A DNA stretch of 64,000 nt from Chthonomonas sp. UBA2017 (GCA_002335425.1 DDCB01000025.1:62001-126000), one strand, 5' to 3'. Positions 8,552 through 17,264 are shown, counted from the first letter of the stretch. Numbers and translations: made by a program. Notes: generated by a model not told the origin, from the sequence alone.

Positions 8552-9436
8552 CTAGTTTGATTCGTCGTCAAAGAGCCCGGCGGCGAACTCGGCGGCGTCA
8601 AAATCGCGAAGGTCCTTTGCGGTCTCGCCCCATCCGGTGAGCTTGACCGGAATCTTGAACCGCTCATAGATGCCGATGAGGGCTCCTCCACGCGCGGTGC
8701 CATCGAGCTTGGTCAGGACTAGTCCGGTCACGCCGCAGGCCTTGGTGAACTCTTCGGCTTGGCGGATCGCATTTTGGCCGGTGTTGGCGTCCAGCACTAA
8801 GAGGACCTCGTCGGCAGGGCGACCCAGGCCACGCTCGACGACTCGGGTCACCTTTTGGAGTTCGGCCATGAGGTTCTCTTTGCTGTGCTGGCGACCGGCG
8901 GTGTCGGCGAGGACAAACTGGGCGCCGCGAGCTTTGGCGGCTTGGATCGCATCGAAGATGACGGCGGCGGGATCACCTCCGGGCTGCGCCCGAACGATTT
9001 CGGCCCCGACCCTTTGGGCCCAGGTTTCGAGCTGCTCGATGGCGGCGGCTCGAAAGGTGTCGCCCGCGGCCAGGACGACCTTTTGTCCCTGATGCGTGAG
9101 TCGCTGGGCAAGCTTGGCGATGGTGGTTGTTTTGCCCACGCCGTTGACGCCGATGAACAGATACACCGTCGGGTCGGTGGCGGCGCGGTTGAGTCGGATC
9201 GTTCCTTCTTGAGTAAATCGCGAGGCGATGGCTTGCTTGAGCCGTTGCTTCATCTGGGCGGGGTCGGTGATCTTTTCGGACCGAACGGCCCCGCGAAGCT
9301 CCTCCAGAATGGCGCCGACGTCGTGAATGTTGGTGTCGGCCTGAAGCAACGTCTCTTCGAGCTCTTCGTAGAGCTCGTCGTCGATGACGCCTCGGCCCAA
9401 CATGCGGTCGAACCGCTGCATCAGTTTCTTGAACAT
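8552..9436 (-). CDS. ftsY: Signal recognition particle receptor FtsY
   Basis: FtsY is the SRP-receptor GTPase that docks ribosome-SRP complexes at the membrane. The 294 residues cover the N and G domains: G1 GVNGVGKTTTIAKLA, AGDTFRAAA, G3 DTAGRQ, G4 TKLDGTARGG and the C-terminal helix. The acidic A domain of enterobacterial FtsY is absent, as in many other phyla. The sequence GAGGGG lies just upstream of the ATG, and a TATTCT lies 11 nt upstream, so either a short leader with a ribosome binding site or a near-leaderless message is possible. Confidence 0.95.
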   Translation of the reverse strand: MFKKLMQRFDRMLGRGVIDDELYEELEETLLQADTNIHDVGAILEELRGAVRSEKITDPAQMKQRLKQAIASRFTQEGTIRLNRAATDPTVYLFIGVNGVGKTTTIAKLAQRLTHQGQKVVLAAGDTFRAAAIEQLETWAQRVGAEIVRAQPGGDPAAVIFDAIQAAKARGAQFVLADTAGRQHSKENLMAELQKVTRVVERGLGRPADEVLLVLDANTGQNAIRQAEEFTKACGVTGLVLTKLDGTARGGALIGIYERFKIPVKLTGWGETAKDLRDFDAAEFAAGLFDDESN

Positions 9437-9477
9437 CGCCGCCCCTCAGAATACCGGGACTGCGGTCTCGGGCGCGG

Positions 9478-9483
9478 TAAAAT
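9478..9483 (+). promoter_or_regulatory. -10 element abutting a start codon
   Basis: TAAAAT ends 5 nt before the ATG at 9489. No Shine-Dalgarno could fit, so the transcript is probably leaderless. Confidence 0.5.
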
Positions 9484-9488
9484 AGGCC

Positions 9489-9821
9489 ATGCCGAACTGG
9501 AAAGAGGGTGATCGCGTGAAAGTCGTGACTCGCGAGGTGACCGCCGAAGACCGCAAGACCTTTCGCTACTACGAGCACATGGCGGGGTTACAAGGGACCG
9601 TGACGAACGTCTATTCTCCGGACGAGGTTGCAGTGAACATCGATCCCGCCACGATCGGCTCGGTGCCGATGAGCGTGCACAATGAAGCCGTCCGACGCAT
9701 GCGCGAAAAATTCAACAGTAAGGTGAGCGAAGAAGGCAAAGGGATGCTTACGGCGGAAGAGCTGAACTTCTCGGCGAACTACGTGCTGTTGGTTCGGGGC
9801 GAAGACCTTCAAAAGGCCTGA
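9489..9821 (+). CDS. Small conserved-looking protein, possible SH3-like fold
   Basis: This 110-residue soluble protein begins WKEGDRVKVVTREVT and continues GLQGTVTNVYSPDEVAVNID. That alternation resembles KOW or SH3-like barrels, which bind RNA or proteins. No catalytic motif is visible and I cannot name a family. It lies 52 bp from the divergent ftsY start. It is followed after 4 bp by the gene at 9826, so those two are probably co-transcribed. Confidence 0.6.
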   Translation: MPNWKEGDRVKVVTREVTAEDRKTFRYYEHMAGLQGTVTNVYSPDEVAVNIDPATIGSVPMSVHNEAVRRMREKFNSKVSEEGKGMLTAEELNFSANYVLLVRGEDLQKA

Positions 9822-9825
9822 GAAT

Positions 9826-10740
9826 ATGAAAAAATACGCATTGGGATTGGGCTTTGGCTGTTTGGTCGCCCTCATGGGGGCGCAGGCGATTCGGCCCTCA
9901 GAACCGACGCAGTCGGCTCCTCCGAGTCCGCGGGTGGCGAATCAGCCGCTCATCCAGAAAGGAACGGACGAGATCGTCGTCGCCGCCTGGAACATCAACA
10001 TGGACCCGGTCGGCGAGCGGCTGGCCTACTTGGTGGACGGCATTGTCGCGATGAATCCCGATATTCTTGCCGTGACGGAATTGACCCCGCTCAGTGACCG
10101 CAAGGTTCTTGAGGACGCGCTTGCGAAGCGCGGGCTGAAGTACACGTCCACCTTTGCCGAGCAGCGCGAGCGACAAAACATCGTTCTCTTCGTTCGAGAA
10201 GGGGTCCAAGTGACGAACGTCAAGCCGATTCCCGGCTCCAATGACGGACAATCTGATCTGCGAATGGCCTACTCAGCGCGGGTGAAAGTCGGGAATTTTG
10301 ACAGCCTGGTCGTCGCCGTCCACAACAAGTCCAAGCGAGTTCGAGACGGACGCGAAGACACCTCGGGGATTCGCAACCGACAAACCGCCGCGATCTGGAA
10401 GTTCGTGAAGCAAGAGATGGGGTCCGACCCTGATGTGATGATCATCGGCGACTACAACATGGTGCCGGGCGAAGACGACGTGAATTTCCGTAGCTTGAAC
10501 CCCGAGGGCAAGCTCGAGATTCTCAGCCAGCCGAGCCTCAAGAATCCATTTACGTTCATCTTTAGCGACGGGAACACCAGCTTCATCGACGGATTCGCGA
10601 TCAACAAGGGCAACAAGCACTACGTGCGAGACAGCTTTTATGCCGTCCGACTCGATCAGTTTTTCCGCAACACCAAAGTCTGGTTCCGGCAAAACATCAC
10701 CGACCACATCCCGGTCTCGGCGAAGTTCAAGATTCGCTAA
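9826..10740 (+). CDS. Secreted endonuclease/exonuclease/phosphatase-family protein
   Basis: The 304-residue protein has a clear signal peptide (residues 1-22). EEP-superfamily metal and catalytic motifs follow in order: AAWNIN, ILAVTELTPL (catalytic Glu), VAVHNKSKR, IIGDYNMVPGEDD (Asp/Asn) and the C-terminal TDHIPVSAKF (Asp-His). Members cleave phosphodiesters in nucleic acids, phosphoinositides or sphingolipids; the substrate here is unknown but the site of action is extracytoplasmic. Its TAA stop overlaps the stop of the convergent uvrA gene by 4 nt. Confidence 0.8.
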   Translation: MKKYALGLGFGCLVALMGAQAIRPSEPTQSAPPSPRVANQPLIQKGTDEIVVAAWNINMDPVGERLAYLVDGIVAMNPDILAVTELTPLSDRKVLEDALAKRGLKYTSTFAEQRERQNIVLFVREGVQVTNVKPIPGSNDGQSDLRMAYSARVKVGNFDSLVVAVHNKSKRVRDGREDTSGIRNRQTAAIWKFVKQEMGSDPDVMIIGDYNMVPGEDDVNFRSLNPEGKLEILSQPSLKNPFTFIFSDGNTSFIDGFAINKGNKHYVRDSFYAVRLDQFFRNTKVWFRQNITDHIPVSAKFKIR

Positions 10741-12677
10741 GCTCGGACCGCTTTTTTCCGGGTCGGTTTTCTCGGCCCAGACTTTGGCGAAGCTGGTTCT
10801 GGCTTGGCCGTGGAGAGCGGCATCGGGGATCGCGGTTGGCGGCGCTCGGCTGGGATCGGGATCGAGTCTCGACCGCTCAGGTAGCGAGCGGTCGAGCAGT
10901 TGGACTTGAGGAACGTCTTCACGGGGCCTTGAGCGACGATCTCGCCGCCTTGTTCACCCGCCCCGGGCCCGAGCTCGATGAGCCAATCGGCCGCGAGCAT
11001 GGTCTCCTCATCGTGCTCGACGACGATGACCGTATTGCCCAAATCGCGGAGCCGCACCAGCGTGTCGATGAGCTTGCGGTTGTCTCGCTGATGCAGTCCA
11101 ATACTGGGCTCATCGAGAATGTAAAGACAACCCATGAGGCCGCTGCCGATCTGGGTCGCGAGCCGGATCCGCTGAGCCTCTCCGCCAGCGAGGGTCCGAG
11201 CCGAGCGGTCCATGGTGAGATAGCTCAGGCCGACGTCATCGAGAAACCGCAGTCGCTCGGTGATCTCTTTGACCGCCCGCTCAGCGATGGTCATCTGTCG
11301 GCGGGTGAGCCGCTTCGGGAGCTGGCGAAAGAACTCAAGAGACTCGCCAACGCTCATCCCGGTCACGTCGGCCACACTTCGTTGGTCGATCTTGACGCTG
11401 AGCGATTCGGGCTTGAGCCGCTTGCCTTCGCAACTGGGGCAAGGCTTGGTGCTTTGGTACTGTTGGAGGTCGTTGCGGACCCATTCGCTTTCGGTCTGCT
11501 CAAATCGCTTGCGCAAGATGTTCAAGACGCCGTCCCACCGAGTTTGATATTTGCGCTCGCCTCGCCCGTACTTGGTAATGACCGTCACTGGGTCTTCGAG
11601 ACCGTTGAAGATGATGTCGCGCTGGGCTGGCGTGAGTTCGCCGGCGGGACGTCGGGCGTCAAAGCCGATCTCCCGACCGACCGCATCGAGCAGATCGGGC
11701 CACCACTCTTTGGTCTCCCCGCTTTTGTAGACAAAGGGTGCAATCGCGCCGCTTCGCAAGGGGACTCCGGGATCGGGCATCACGAGCTCGGGGTCAAATT
11801 CGGTCTTCGTGCCGAGTCCGCTGCATTCGGGGCAGGCCCCATAAGGCGAATTGAAGGAGAACATCCTGGGCTCGGGCTCGCTCATGGCGAAGCCACACGT
11901 CGAGCAGGAGTAGTTTTCGCTGAAGAGCATCTCTTCGGGCTCGGTCTCGGCTCCAGGGGCTTGGACGCTGAGCTGGACGAGGCCCTTGCCCATTTTGAGC
12001 GCGTTCTCGACCGAGTCGGCGAGCCGCCGATCCATCCCGTTCTTCAGGACGATCCGATCGACGACGACTTCGATGGTGTGCTGCTTGTAGCGGTCCATCG
12101 GGATGTCGTCGGAGACTTCATACATCTCGCCGTCGACTCGGACCCGAGGATAGCCCGCCCGGGAGATCTCTTGAAGGACGCTCTTGTACTCCCCTTTGCG
12201 GCCCCGGACAATCGGGGCGAGGACCTGAAGCCGGGTGCCTTCGGGCATCTCTTGAATGGCCTCGACAATCTGATCGGTGGATTGGCGTTCGATGGGAGTC
12301 CCACATTCGGGGCAGTGAGGAATGCCCACTCGGGCAAACAGAATGCGCAAATAGTCGTAAATCTCGGTGACCGTGCCGACGGTCGAGCGAGGATTTCGGC
12401 TCGCCCCTTTTTGGTCGATGCTGACGGCGGGCGAAAGGCCCTCGATGTGATCGACATCGGGCTTGTCCATCTGGCCCAAGAATTGGCGGGCGTAGGCGCT
12501 GAGCGATTCGACATAGCGGCGCTGGCCCTCGGCGTAGATGGTATCGAACGCGAGCGACGACTTCCCCGAACCGCTCAGGCCGGTGATGACGACCAGCTTG
12601 TCACGAGGGATTTCGACCGAGATGTTTTTGAGGTTGTTTTCTCGAGCCCCCAGGACCATGATCTTGTTCTGCGCCAT
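10737..12677 (-). CDS. uvrA: Half-length UvrA (first ATPase half only)
   Basis: UvrA is the damage-sensing ABC ATPase of nucleotide excision repair, normally about 940 residues with two ATPase units. This one has 646. Present are Walker A GLSGSGKSS (33-41), the UvrB-contact region (about 130-245), a zinc finger with CSTC and CPEC pairs, an ABC signature LAGGEAQRI (from 496; LSGGE is usual) and Walker B LYILDEPS (from about 518). After RYLSGRDSIPIPAERR (about 604-618), where normal UvrA enters its second ATPase, it ends in a Pro/Lys-rich tail of about 30 residues. The second Walker A, second zinc finger and second signature are absent here and in the adjoining sequence. The start has a TAAAGT hexamer 7 nt upstream. 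Confidence 0.88.
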   Translation of the reverse strand: MAQNKIMVLGARENNLKNISVEIPRDKLVVITGLSGSGKSSLAFDTIYAEGQRRYVESLSAYARQFLGQMDKPDVDHIEGLSPAVSIDQKGASRNPRSTVGTVTEIYDYLRILFARVGIPHCPECGTPIERQSTDQIVEAIQEMPEGTRLQVLAPIVRGRKGEYKSVLQEISRAGYPRVRVDGEMYEVSDDIPMDRYKQHTIEVVVDRIVLKNGMDRRLADSVENALKMGKGLVQLSVQAPGAETEPEEMLFSENYSCSTCGFAMSEPEPRMFSFNSPYGACPECSGLGTKTEFDPELVMPDPGVPLRSGAIAPFVYKSGETKEWWPDLLDAVGREIGFDARRPAGELTPAQRDIIFNGLEDPVTVITKYGRGERKYQTRWDGVLNILRKRFEQTESEWVRNDLQQYQSTKPCPSCEGKRLKPESLSVKIDQRSVADVTGMSVGESLEFFRQLPKRLTRRQMTIAERAVKEITERLRFLDDVGLSYLTMDRSARTLAGGEAQRIRLATQIGSGLMGCLYILDEPSIGLHQRDNRKLIDTLVRLRDLGNTVIVVEHDEETMLAADWLIELGPGAGEQGGEIVAQGPVKTFLKSNCSTARYLSGRDSIPIPAERRQPRSPMPLSTAKPEPASPKSGPRKPTRKKAVRA

Positions 12678-12684
12678 TGTCTTG

Positions 12685-12690
12685 ACTTTA
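12685..12690 (-). promoter_or_regulatory. -10 element abutting the uvrA start
   Basis: TAAAGT on the minus strand ends 7 nt before the uvrA ATG at 12677, without a Shine-Dalgarno. Confidence 0.4.
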
Positions 12691-12726
12691 CCTGACGCTC
12701 GTCTACTTCTTTGGGGCGGAAATCAT

Positions 12727-12757
12727 AAAAAGCCCCGACCCTGAAAAGGGTCGGGGC
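12727..12757 (-). terminator. Intrinsic terminator of the TPR gene
   Basis: Perfect 11-bp arms at 12732-12742 and 12747-12757 enclose a 4-nt loop. On the minus strand the stem is followed by TTTTT (12731-12727). It lies 15 bp past the stop of the TPR gene and just before the uvrA promoter. Confidence 0.85.
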
Positions 12758-12771
12758 GATTGGGGGCCGAG

Positions 12772-14610
12772 TTAGTTTCCGAGCATGATGAGCGGGGTCC
12801 GCCCGAATTGGCGGAAATATCCCCAGGCCATCTCGGGGGTCGGGGTGCCTCGCCCGTCGAGGTTGATCTTGTCGAGGCGGTAGCTCGCTTCGAGGGCGGT
12901 TCGGGCTTCTCGCTCGGCTTGATCAAGCGCCTTCGAGAAGGCTCGACCGTCTTCGAGGAGCTTATCGAGTTGTTTGCTGAGGTCTTGCAGCTTCGTGGTC
13001 TCGTTGTTGCGGCGGGCGGCGTTGACCTGATCGGTCAGCAGCCCGACATCGACCGCATTCTTGTTCACCGCGTTGCGCAGCCGCCCGATCTCAAGGGTGA
13101 TGGCAGCGTTCAAGAGGTATTGAGCGGCGGCGTACTCGGGGCCCGCGCTCGCGGCGGCGCGAGCGCGTCGAACCGCGTCGGCCGGCTTGTTCTCAAGCAA
13201 GTCGAGGGCGGCGAGACCGGTCAGAGCCTCGAACGAGTCGGCCTTTGCGAGCAACGCCGACTCAAAGAAGACCCGAGCGACTTTGCGTTGATAGTCTCGA
13301 ACTCGGGTCTCGGTGTTGGGTTGTTGGCCTCGGAGCAAGGCTTGGTTCGCTCGCTCCACATAGAGATCGTAGAAAGCGGGCTCGGCCAGGGCCGCGCGCT
13401 CGAAACGAATCCGCGCTTCTTCTGAATTCCCGGTCAAGAAGAACACCGTCGTGAGGTAGTAGTTCGTGATCGGATTTTGGCTCTCATCCTTCGCCAGATT
13501 CGAGGCGACTTGGCGCAAGACTTGAGTATTGCCGCGTCGCAGTGCGAGGAAGGCTTGGGCCGATCGAACTCCGAGGTCTTCGCTGTCATTGAGCACGGCT
13601 TCTCGCTCGGCGTTATCAACCTCGTCGCGAGGGGCGCTGGTGATCTCCAGGAAAATCGCTCGCAGAGCGAATCCGGCGGCATCCGGCTCGCCGTACTTGA
13701 TGTAGTTCTGCATCACGCTGGGGAGGTCGCGCAGTCGCGAGCCGCGCATCATCGCCAGGACGAGTCGATTGGTCGCGGCGGTGTTCTTGGGGTCGCGCCG
13801 AACGATCGGAGCGAGCTGCTCGATCACGAGACCATAGCGACCCGTGCGCAGGGCGGTATCGACATAGCGCATCCGATTCGCGTCGTTGACGGGCCCGAAC
13901 TTGTCGAGTTGATCGCTCAGAACCTTGGTTCGGGCGTTCACGGCTCGTTGAAGGGCCGATTGGATCGCCGCCAGCGCTTGGTCGGGATTATCGCCGCCGG
14001 AGGCGGTGATGTTGAAGGCTCGCTGCAGGGCGATCCCAGCCACCAGTTCGAGTGCTTCGACGTTGTTGGGGTCGGAGATCATCACGTCTTCGCAGAACTT
14101 TTGGGCGGTGTCCATGACCCCGAGGCCAAACCAGGCTCGGGCCATGACGAGTCGGGCCTGATTGTCGCCCTTTTTGATCTTCAGCGCGACGCGACCCGCC
14201 AAGATGGCGGCATCGAACTTGCGCTCGGAGACCAATTGGCGAGCGTTGTTGAGGTGGAAGTCGAAGCCCTTCGCGACTCCATTGTCGATCTTCAGATTCA
14301 GCGTGGTGCTCGCTGACTCGCCATTTTCGGTGTAGGCCGAGAATTTCACCTTGACGGGGCCTTCGTCCATCGGCACGGTGTCCATCCGGAATTCATACGG
14401 GGTGCTCCCGTCGGTGTCTTTCAGCTCGTCGTTCACATAGAATTCGACACTGTTGACCGAGGACTCGGCCTTCACCCGGACGGTGAAAACCTTTTCGCCC
14501 GAAATCACCTCGCCGTCTTTGGCATCGACGATGACTTCGACTTTGGCCATCGCCAAGCCCACCAGGGCCATGAGCATCATCAAACTAAAAAGAGCACGTG
14601 CTTTGATCAT
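12772..14610 (-). CDS. Secreted Ig-like plus TPR repeat protein
   Basis: A signal peptide (ending GLAMA near residue 22) is followed by an Ig-like beta-sandwich of about 90 residues (VSGEK-type strands, NSVEFYVNDELKDTD, PYEFRMDT). Helical TPR-like repeats follow through to the C-terminus. Such proteins usually act as periplasmic or outer-membrane assembly scaffolds; no specific role can be given. I prefer the ATG at 14610, because the upstream in-frame ATG at 14634 overlaps a CATAAT hexamer (14633-14638) that looks like the -10, and a GGAAGAGG lies between the two. From 14634 the protein would be 620 residues instead of 612. A strong terminator follows. Confidence 0.7.
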   Translation of the reverse strand: MIKARALFSLMMLMALVGLAMAKVEVIVDAKDGEVISGEKVFTVRVKAESSVNSVEFYVNDELKDTDGSTPYEFRMDTVPMDEGPVKVKFSAYTENGESASTTLNLKIDNGVAKGFDFHLNNARQLVSERKFDAAILAGRVALKIKKGDNQARLVMARAWFGLGVMDTAQKFCEDVMISDPNNVEALELVAGIALQRAFNITASGGDNPDQALAAIQSALQRAVNARTKVLSDQLDKFGPVNDANRMRYVDTALRTGRYGLVIEQLAPIVRRDPKNTAATNRLVLAMMRGSRLRDLPSVMQNYIKYGEPDAAGFALRAIFLEITSAPRDEVDNAEREAVLNDSEDLGVRSAQAFLALRRGNTQVLRQVASNLAKDESQNPITNYYLTTVFFLTGNSEEARIRFERAALAEPAFYDLYVERANQALLRGQQPNTETRVRDYQRKVARVFFESALLAKADSFEALTGLAALDLLENKPADAVRRARAAASAGPEYAAAQYLLNAAITLEIGRLRNAVNKNAVDVGLLTDQVNAARRNNETTKLQDLSKQLDKLLEDGRAFSKALDQAEREARTALEASYRLDKINLDGRGTPTPEMAWGYFRQFGRTPLIMLGN

Positions 14611-14690
14611 CTTTGAGTCCAACCTCTTCCGCATTATGACGTCCTAGAGCACGAAAGAATTCATGAGGCTTGGTATTCTTGACTCTGAGC

Positions 14691-15320
14691 ATGCCAGAAA
14701 TTTGGGTGATCGACAACTACGACAGCTTCACCTATAACTTGGTGCAGTACCTGGGGCAGTGTGGAGCCAGGGTCCGCGTGATGCGAAATGACCAAGTGAC
14801 GCTGGGCGACGTTGTGGCGGGTTCGGCCGAGGGCATCTTGCTTTCGCCGGGGCCGTGTACCCCTCGTGAGAGCGGCGTGTGTTTGGACTTGGCCCGAGTC
14901 GCGCTGGAGCCGAATTCACCGCTCGGCGTTCGGCCTGTTTTTGGGGTGTGCCTTGGCCACCAAGCGATCGGAGAGGTCAGTGGAGCGACGGTCGGTCGGG
15001 CCGGTCGTGTGGTCCACGGGAAGACGTCGCCAGTCGAGCATGACGGCAGTCGCCTCTTTCGTTCGATGCCAAATCCGTTCCAGGCGGTTCGCTACCACTC
15101 GCTTTCGATCCGGCGCGAGACTCTGGCCCCAGGTTTTCGAATCACAGCGTCCAGCCAAGACGATGGCGAGATCATGGGGATTGAGCATGAATCCAAGCCG
15201 ATCGCCGGTGTTCAGTTTCATCCGGAATCGGTCTTAACCGAAAACGGGCTTCAGATCATTCGGAACTTTGTCGACTGGGTGATGGAGTCCCGAACTGAGC
15301 CAGCGCTTGGCTCACGCTGA
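14691..15320 (+). CDS. pabA: Glutamine amidotransferase of anthranilate/aminodeoxychorismate synthase
   Basis: This class I amidotransferase supplies ammonia for anthranilate (TrpG) or 4-amino-4-deoxychorismate (PabA) synthesis. The 209 residues contain IDNYDSFTYNLVQYL at the N-terminus, the oxyanion motif LLSPGPCTP, the nucleophile Cys in GVCLGHQAIGE and the His-Glu of QFHPESVLT. The partner synthase subunit (trpE/pabB) is not in the window, so PabA and TrpG cannot be separated and the protein may serve both. The start is ATG 14691; the start-proximal residues match the family. The last 65 bp overlap the convergent NodB-like gene. Confidence 0.88.
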   Translation: MPEIWVIDNYDSFTYNLVQYLGQCGARVRVMRNDQVTLGDVVAGSAEGILLSPGPCTPRESGVCLDLARVALEPNSPLGVRPVFGVCLGHQAIGEVSGATVGRAGRVVHGKTSPVEHDGSRLFRSMPNPFQAVRYHSLSIRRETLAPGFRITASSQDDGEIMGIEHESKPIAGVQFHPESVLTENGLQIIRNFVDWVMESRTEPALGSR

Positions 15321-15918
15321 TCGAGCAAATCGTCCGGGGGAGCGTCTCCAGTTGCGCTCGAAGCTGAGGCCATGAGGGTTCGCTTGTGGCATCGACTCGA
15401 AAGATTGTCCATGTGTTCGGTTCGGCGGGCAGGCTCGTCCGAGCGTGCCAAATTCGGCTTTGCAGGGACCAAAGGTCGTGCGGCGAGTCGCTATGGAGGA
15501 GATTCACGCCCTCATCGGCTCGGCGGGCGCCGAGAAAGTCGGATCGGAGGTGAGGCGTATAGTCGCTGCGTTCGGGTCCGCATCTCGGCGGTCCAGGGGG
15601 CAAGCAGACGATCGGCAAAGCCTGCGGCCCAAAGAGTTCGATCATGAGGTCTTGGGTGCTGAGCAGATCGTCGCGAATCATCTGGGGAGTCCAAAGGGGG
15701 AGCTGGCCGTCAAAGTCAGCGGCCTCCAACAGCGCGCCGTTCAAAACGTCGTGGCCATCTCCGATCGCCCCTTGCCAGGCCGCGGCTTGATCCAAAAAGT
15801 CGGGGCGCGTCAAAACGAATGTCGCCGAGATTCCCAGGGAGCGAATCGACGGGACGACGGTTCCCAGCTGGTGAGGCGTCATCCCCTCAAAGCACCAACT
15901 GATCCAGGTCGTGTTCAC
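15256..15918 (-). CDS. Degenerate polysaccharide deacetylase-like (NodB-fold) protein
   Basis: The 220-residue protein, from GTG 15918, has the order of a NodB barrel: an N-terminal strand (ISWCFEG) where active enzymes have TFDDG, then LGISATFVLTRPDF, a GHDVLNG strand in the position of the GHE-type motif, and IRDDLLSTQDLMIELFG before a Pro-rich LPPGPP. The canonical metal-binding Asp pair and His-rich motif are not preserved, so deacetylase activity is doubtful. GTG 15918 is chosen because AGGAGG (15930-15925) sits 6 nt upstream, the clearest ribosome binding site I saw in the window. The 3' end overlaps pabA by 65 bp in opposite orientation. Confidence 0.5.
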   Translation of the reverse strand: MNTTWISWCFEGMTPHQLGTVVPSIRSLGISATFVLTRPDFLDQAAAWQGAIGDGHDVLNGALLEAADFDGQLPLWTPQMIRDDLLSTQDLMIELFGPQALPIVCLPPGPPRCGPERSDYTPHLRSDFLGARRADEGVNLLHSDSPHDLWSLQSRIWHARTSLPAEPNTWTIFRVDATSEPSWPQLRAQLETLPRTICSISVSQALAQFGTPSPSRQSSE

Positions 15919-15924
15919 TCCGTC

Positions 15925-15930
15925 CCTCCT
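15925..15930 (-). promoter_or_regulatory. Consensus Shine-Dalgarno fixing a GTG start
   Basis: AGGAGG is followed by 6 nt and GTG at 15918. It decides the start of the NodB-like gene against upstream in-frame alternatives reaching 16059, and contrasts with the many genes here lacking any ribosome binding site. Confidence 0.7.
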
Positions 15931-15953
15931 GAGCGCGTATGATAGAAAAGACG

Positions 15954-16283
15954 ATGAAACGATGGATTCGACTTTCTCTTCCGCTGGCGCTGTTGGCGTC
16001 GGTCCTGATCTCCAGCTCCGGATGTGCCAAAAAGGCCGAAGAAGCTCCCGCAGAAACATCTTCCACAGCGTCCCCGGCTCCGAGCCCAGCCTCGAATGCG
16101 TCGGACACGAACGTCTACAAGAACGCTGAGGGCGTCGCCGTTTGTCCGGTGATGGATGTCCCGATCCCCGACGTGAGCAAGGCGGTCGGTTTTCAAGACC
16201 ACAAAGGGGTTCGCTACTACTTCTGTTGCGACATGTGCCCGGGCAAATTCAAGGAGAATCCCGATCTGTACGCAAAAAAGTAG
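15954..16283 (+). CDS. YHS-type lipoprotein
   Basis: The 109-residue protein begins with a lipoprotein signal peptide (MKRWIRLSLPLALLASVL, lipobox SSGC). An Ala/Ser/Pro linker follows, then a Cys-rich module: CPVMD, then YYFCCDMCPGKFKENPDLY. This is the YHS/TRASH-like metal-binding pattern found in copper or heavy-metal handling proteins. Metal binding is inferred from the cysteines. A TATGAT hexamer (15937-15942) lies 11 nt before the chosen ATG; an upstream in-frame ATG at 15939 lies within it and is unlikely to be the start. Confidence 0.7.
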   Translation: MKRWIRLSLPLALLASVLISSSGCAKKAEEAPAETSSTASPAPSPASNASDTNVYKNAEGVAVCPVMDVPIPDVSKAVGFQDHKGVRYYFCCDMCPGKFKENPDLYAKK

Positions 16284-16400
16284 TTCGTAAGGCCTGGTCC
16301 CCAAAAATGGGAAACTTTTAGAGGCTCCGATGCCGTATCCTAGGGCATTGTGAGGTTTGGGGGGTGAATCGCCCAAACAACTTGCGAGGTTAAGATAACA

Positions 16401-17264
16401 ATGAAGAAGATGAAGACTGCGGCTCTCGTGGCCGTTCTTGGCGTAGTGGGCTTTGCTCTGGCCCAGGAAATGGTCACGCTTCGGCGCGTGGTCAAAGAAG
16501 GGGACAAAGAGACCTATCAGATCACCAGCAACATCAAGCAGATCATTTCCAACGACATGATGGGTGAGCAAGAGGTCACGATCACGTCGAGCCAAAAGAT
16601 GGCTTTGGACTACGGAAAAACCACCGATGGCAAAACCGACGTCAACGTGAAGATCACCGACATCAAGATGGAGATGGGCGGACCGATGGCAGCGATGGCC
16701 GGCGACATGGCGAGCCAAATGCCTAAGGAACTGACGGGCACGGCGAAGCTCGACGAGTTCAACAACATGACCGACTACAAGATGGGCTCGGGCATGACGG
16801 GGATGGGCGCGCAAATGATGCAAATGATGAGCGGCGGGACTCAAGGCATGCTCACTGGGATCACCTTCCCGAAGGATCCGATCGCCGTCGGCGGGACCTG
16901 GGATATCAAGGTTCCTGAGAATAAGGCCGCAGGAATGGGGGCCGCCACGATGAAGGCCACGCTGGTGGGCGCTGAGAAAGTCGGTGCTCGCGATGCTTGG
17001 AAGATCACCTACTCCGGCGCGTTGCCCATGAACATGGACAGCAAGAACATGCAAGGCATGGCCGATAGCCCGATGGGCCAGATGAGCTTCACGATCACCG
17101 GAACGCTCGATACCAGTGGCACGCTCCTCGTCGAAAAGGGCACTGGCAAGCTCCTTCAAATGGACGTCAAGATCGGGGGCAAGCAGAAGATGGAAATGAC
17201 CGATATGGGCATGACCATGGATATGCGCGGCGACACGACGATGTCGGTCAAGCTGATCAACTAA
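16401..17264 (+). CDS. Secreted Met-rich protein of unknown function
   Basis: The 287-residue protein has a signal peptide cleaved after ALAQ (about residue 20). The mature chain is beta-rich and unusually rich in Met and Gly in its middle and at its C-terminus (for example GMTGMGAQMMQMMSGG). A VGGTWDIKVPEN segment resembles the lipoprotein at 1489-2271. Methionine-rich stretches can bind copper(I), and the gene follows a YHS-type lipoprotein, so a metal role is possible but is inference only. A strong terminator follows the gene. Confidence 0.6.
   Translation: MKKMKTAALVAVLGVVGFALAQEMVTLRRVVKEGDKETYQITSNIKQIISNDMMGEQEVTITSSQKMALDYGKTTDGKTDVNVKITDIKMEMGGPMAAMAGDMASQMPKELTGTAKLDEFNNMTDYKMGSGMTGMGAQMMQMMSGGTQGMLTGITFPKDPIAVGGTWDIKVPENKAAGMGAATMKATLVGAEKVGARDAWKITYSGALPMNMDSKNMQGMADSPMGQMSFTITGTLDTSGTLLVEKGTGKLLQMDVKIGGKQKMEMTDMGMTMDMRGDTTMSVKLIN

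Noticed and set aside
10836..12695. 619-codon plus-strand frame opposite uvrA
   Set aside because: It is the antisense shadow of a clear UvrA; it has no recognisable motifs and exists because of GC-rich third positions.
15915..17159. 414-codon minus-strand frame over the YHS lipoprotein and the Met-rich protein
   Set aside because: The plus-strand genes have signal peptides, lipobox and a terminator; the minus frame is His/Arg-rich antisense with no motif.
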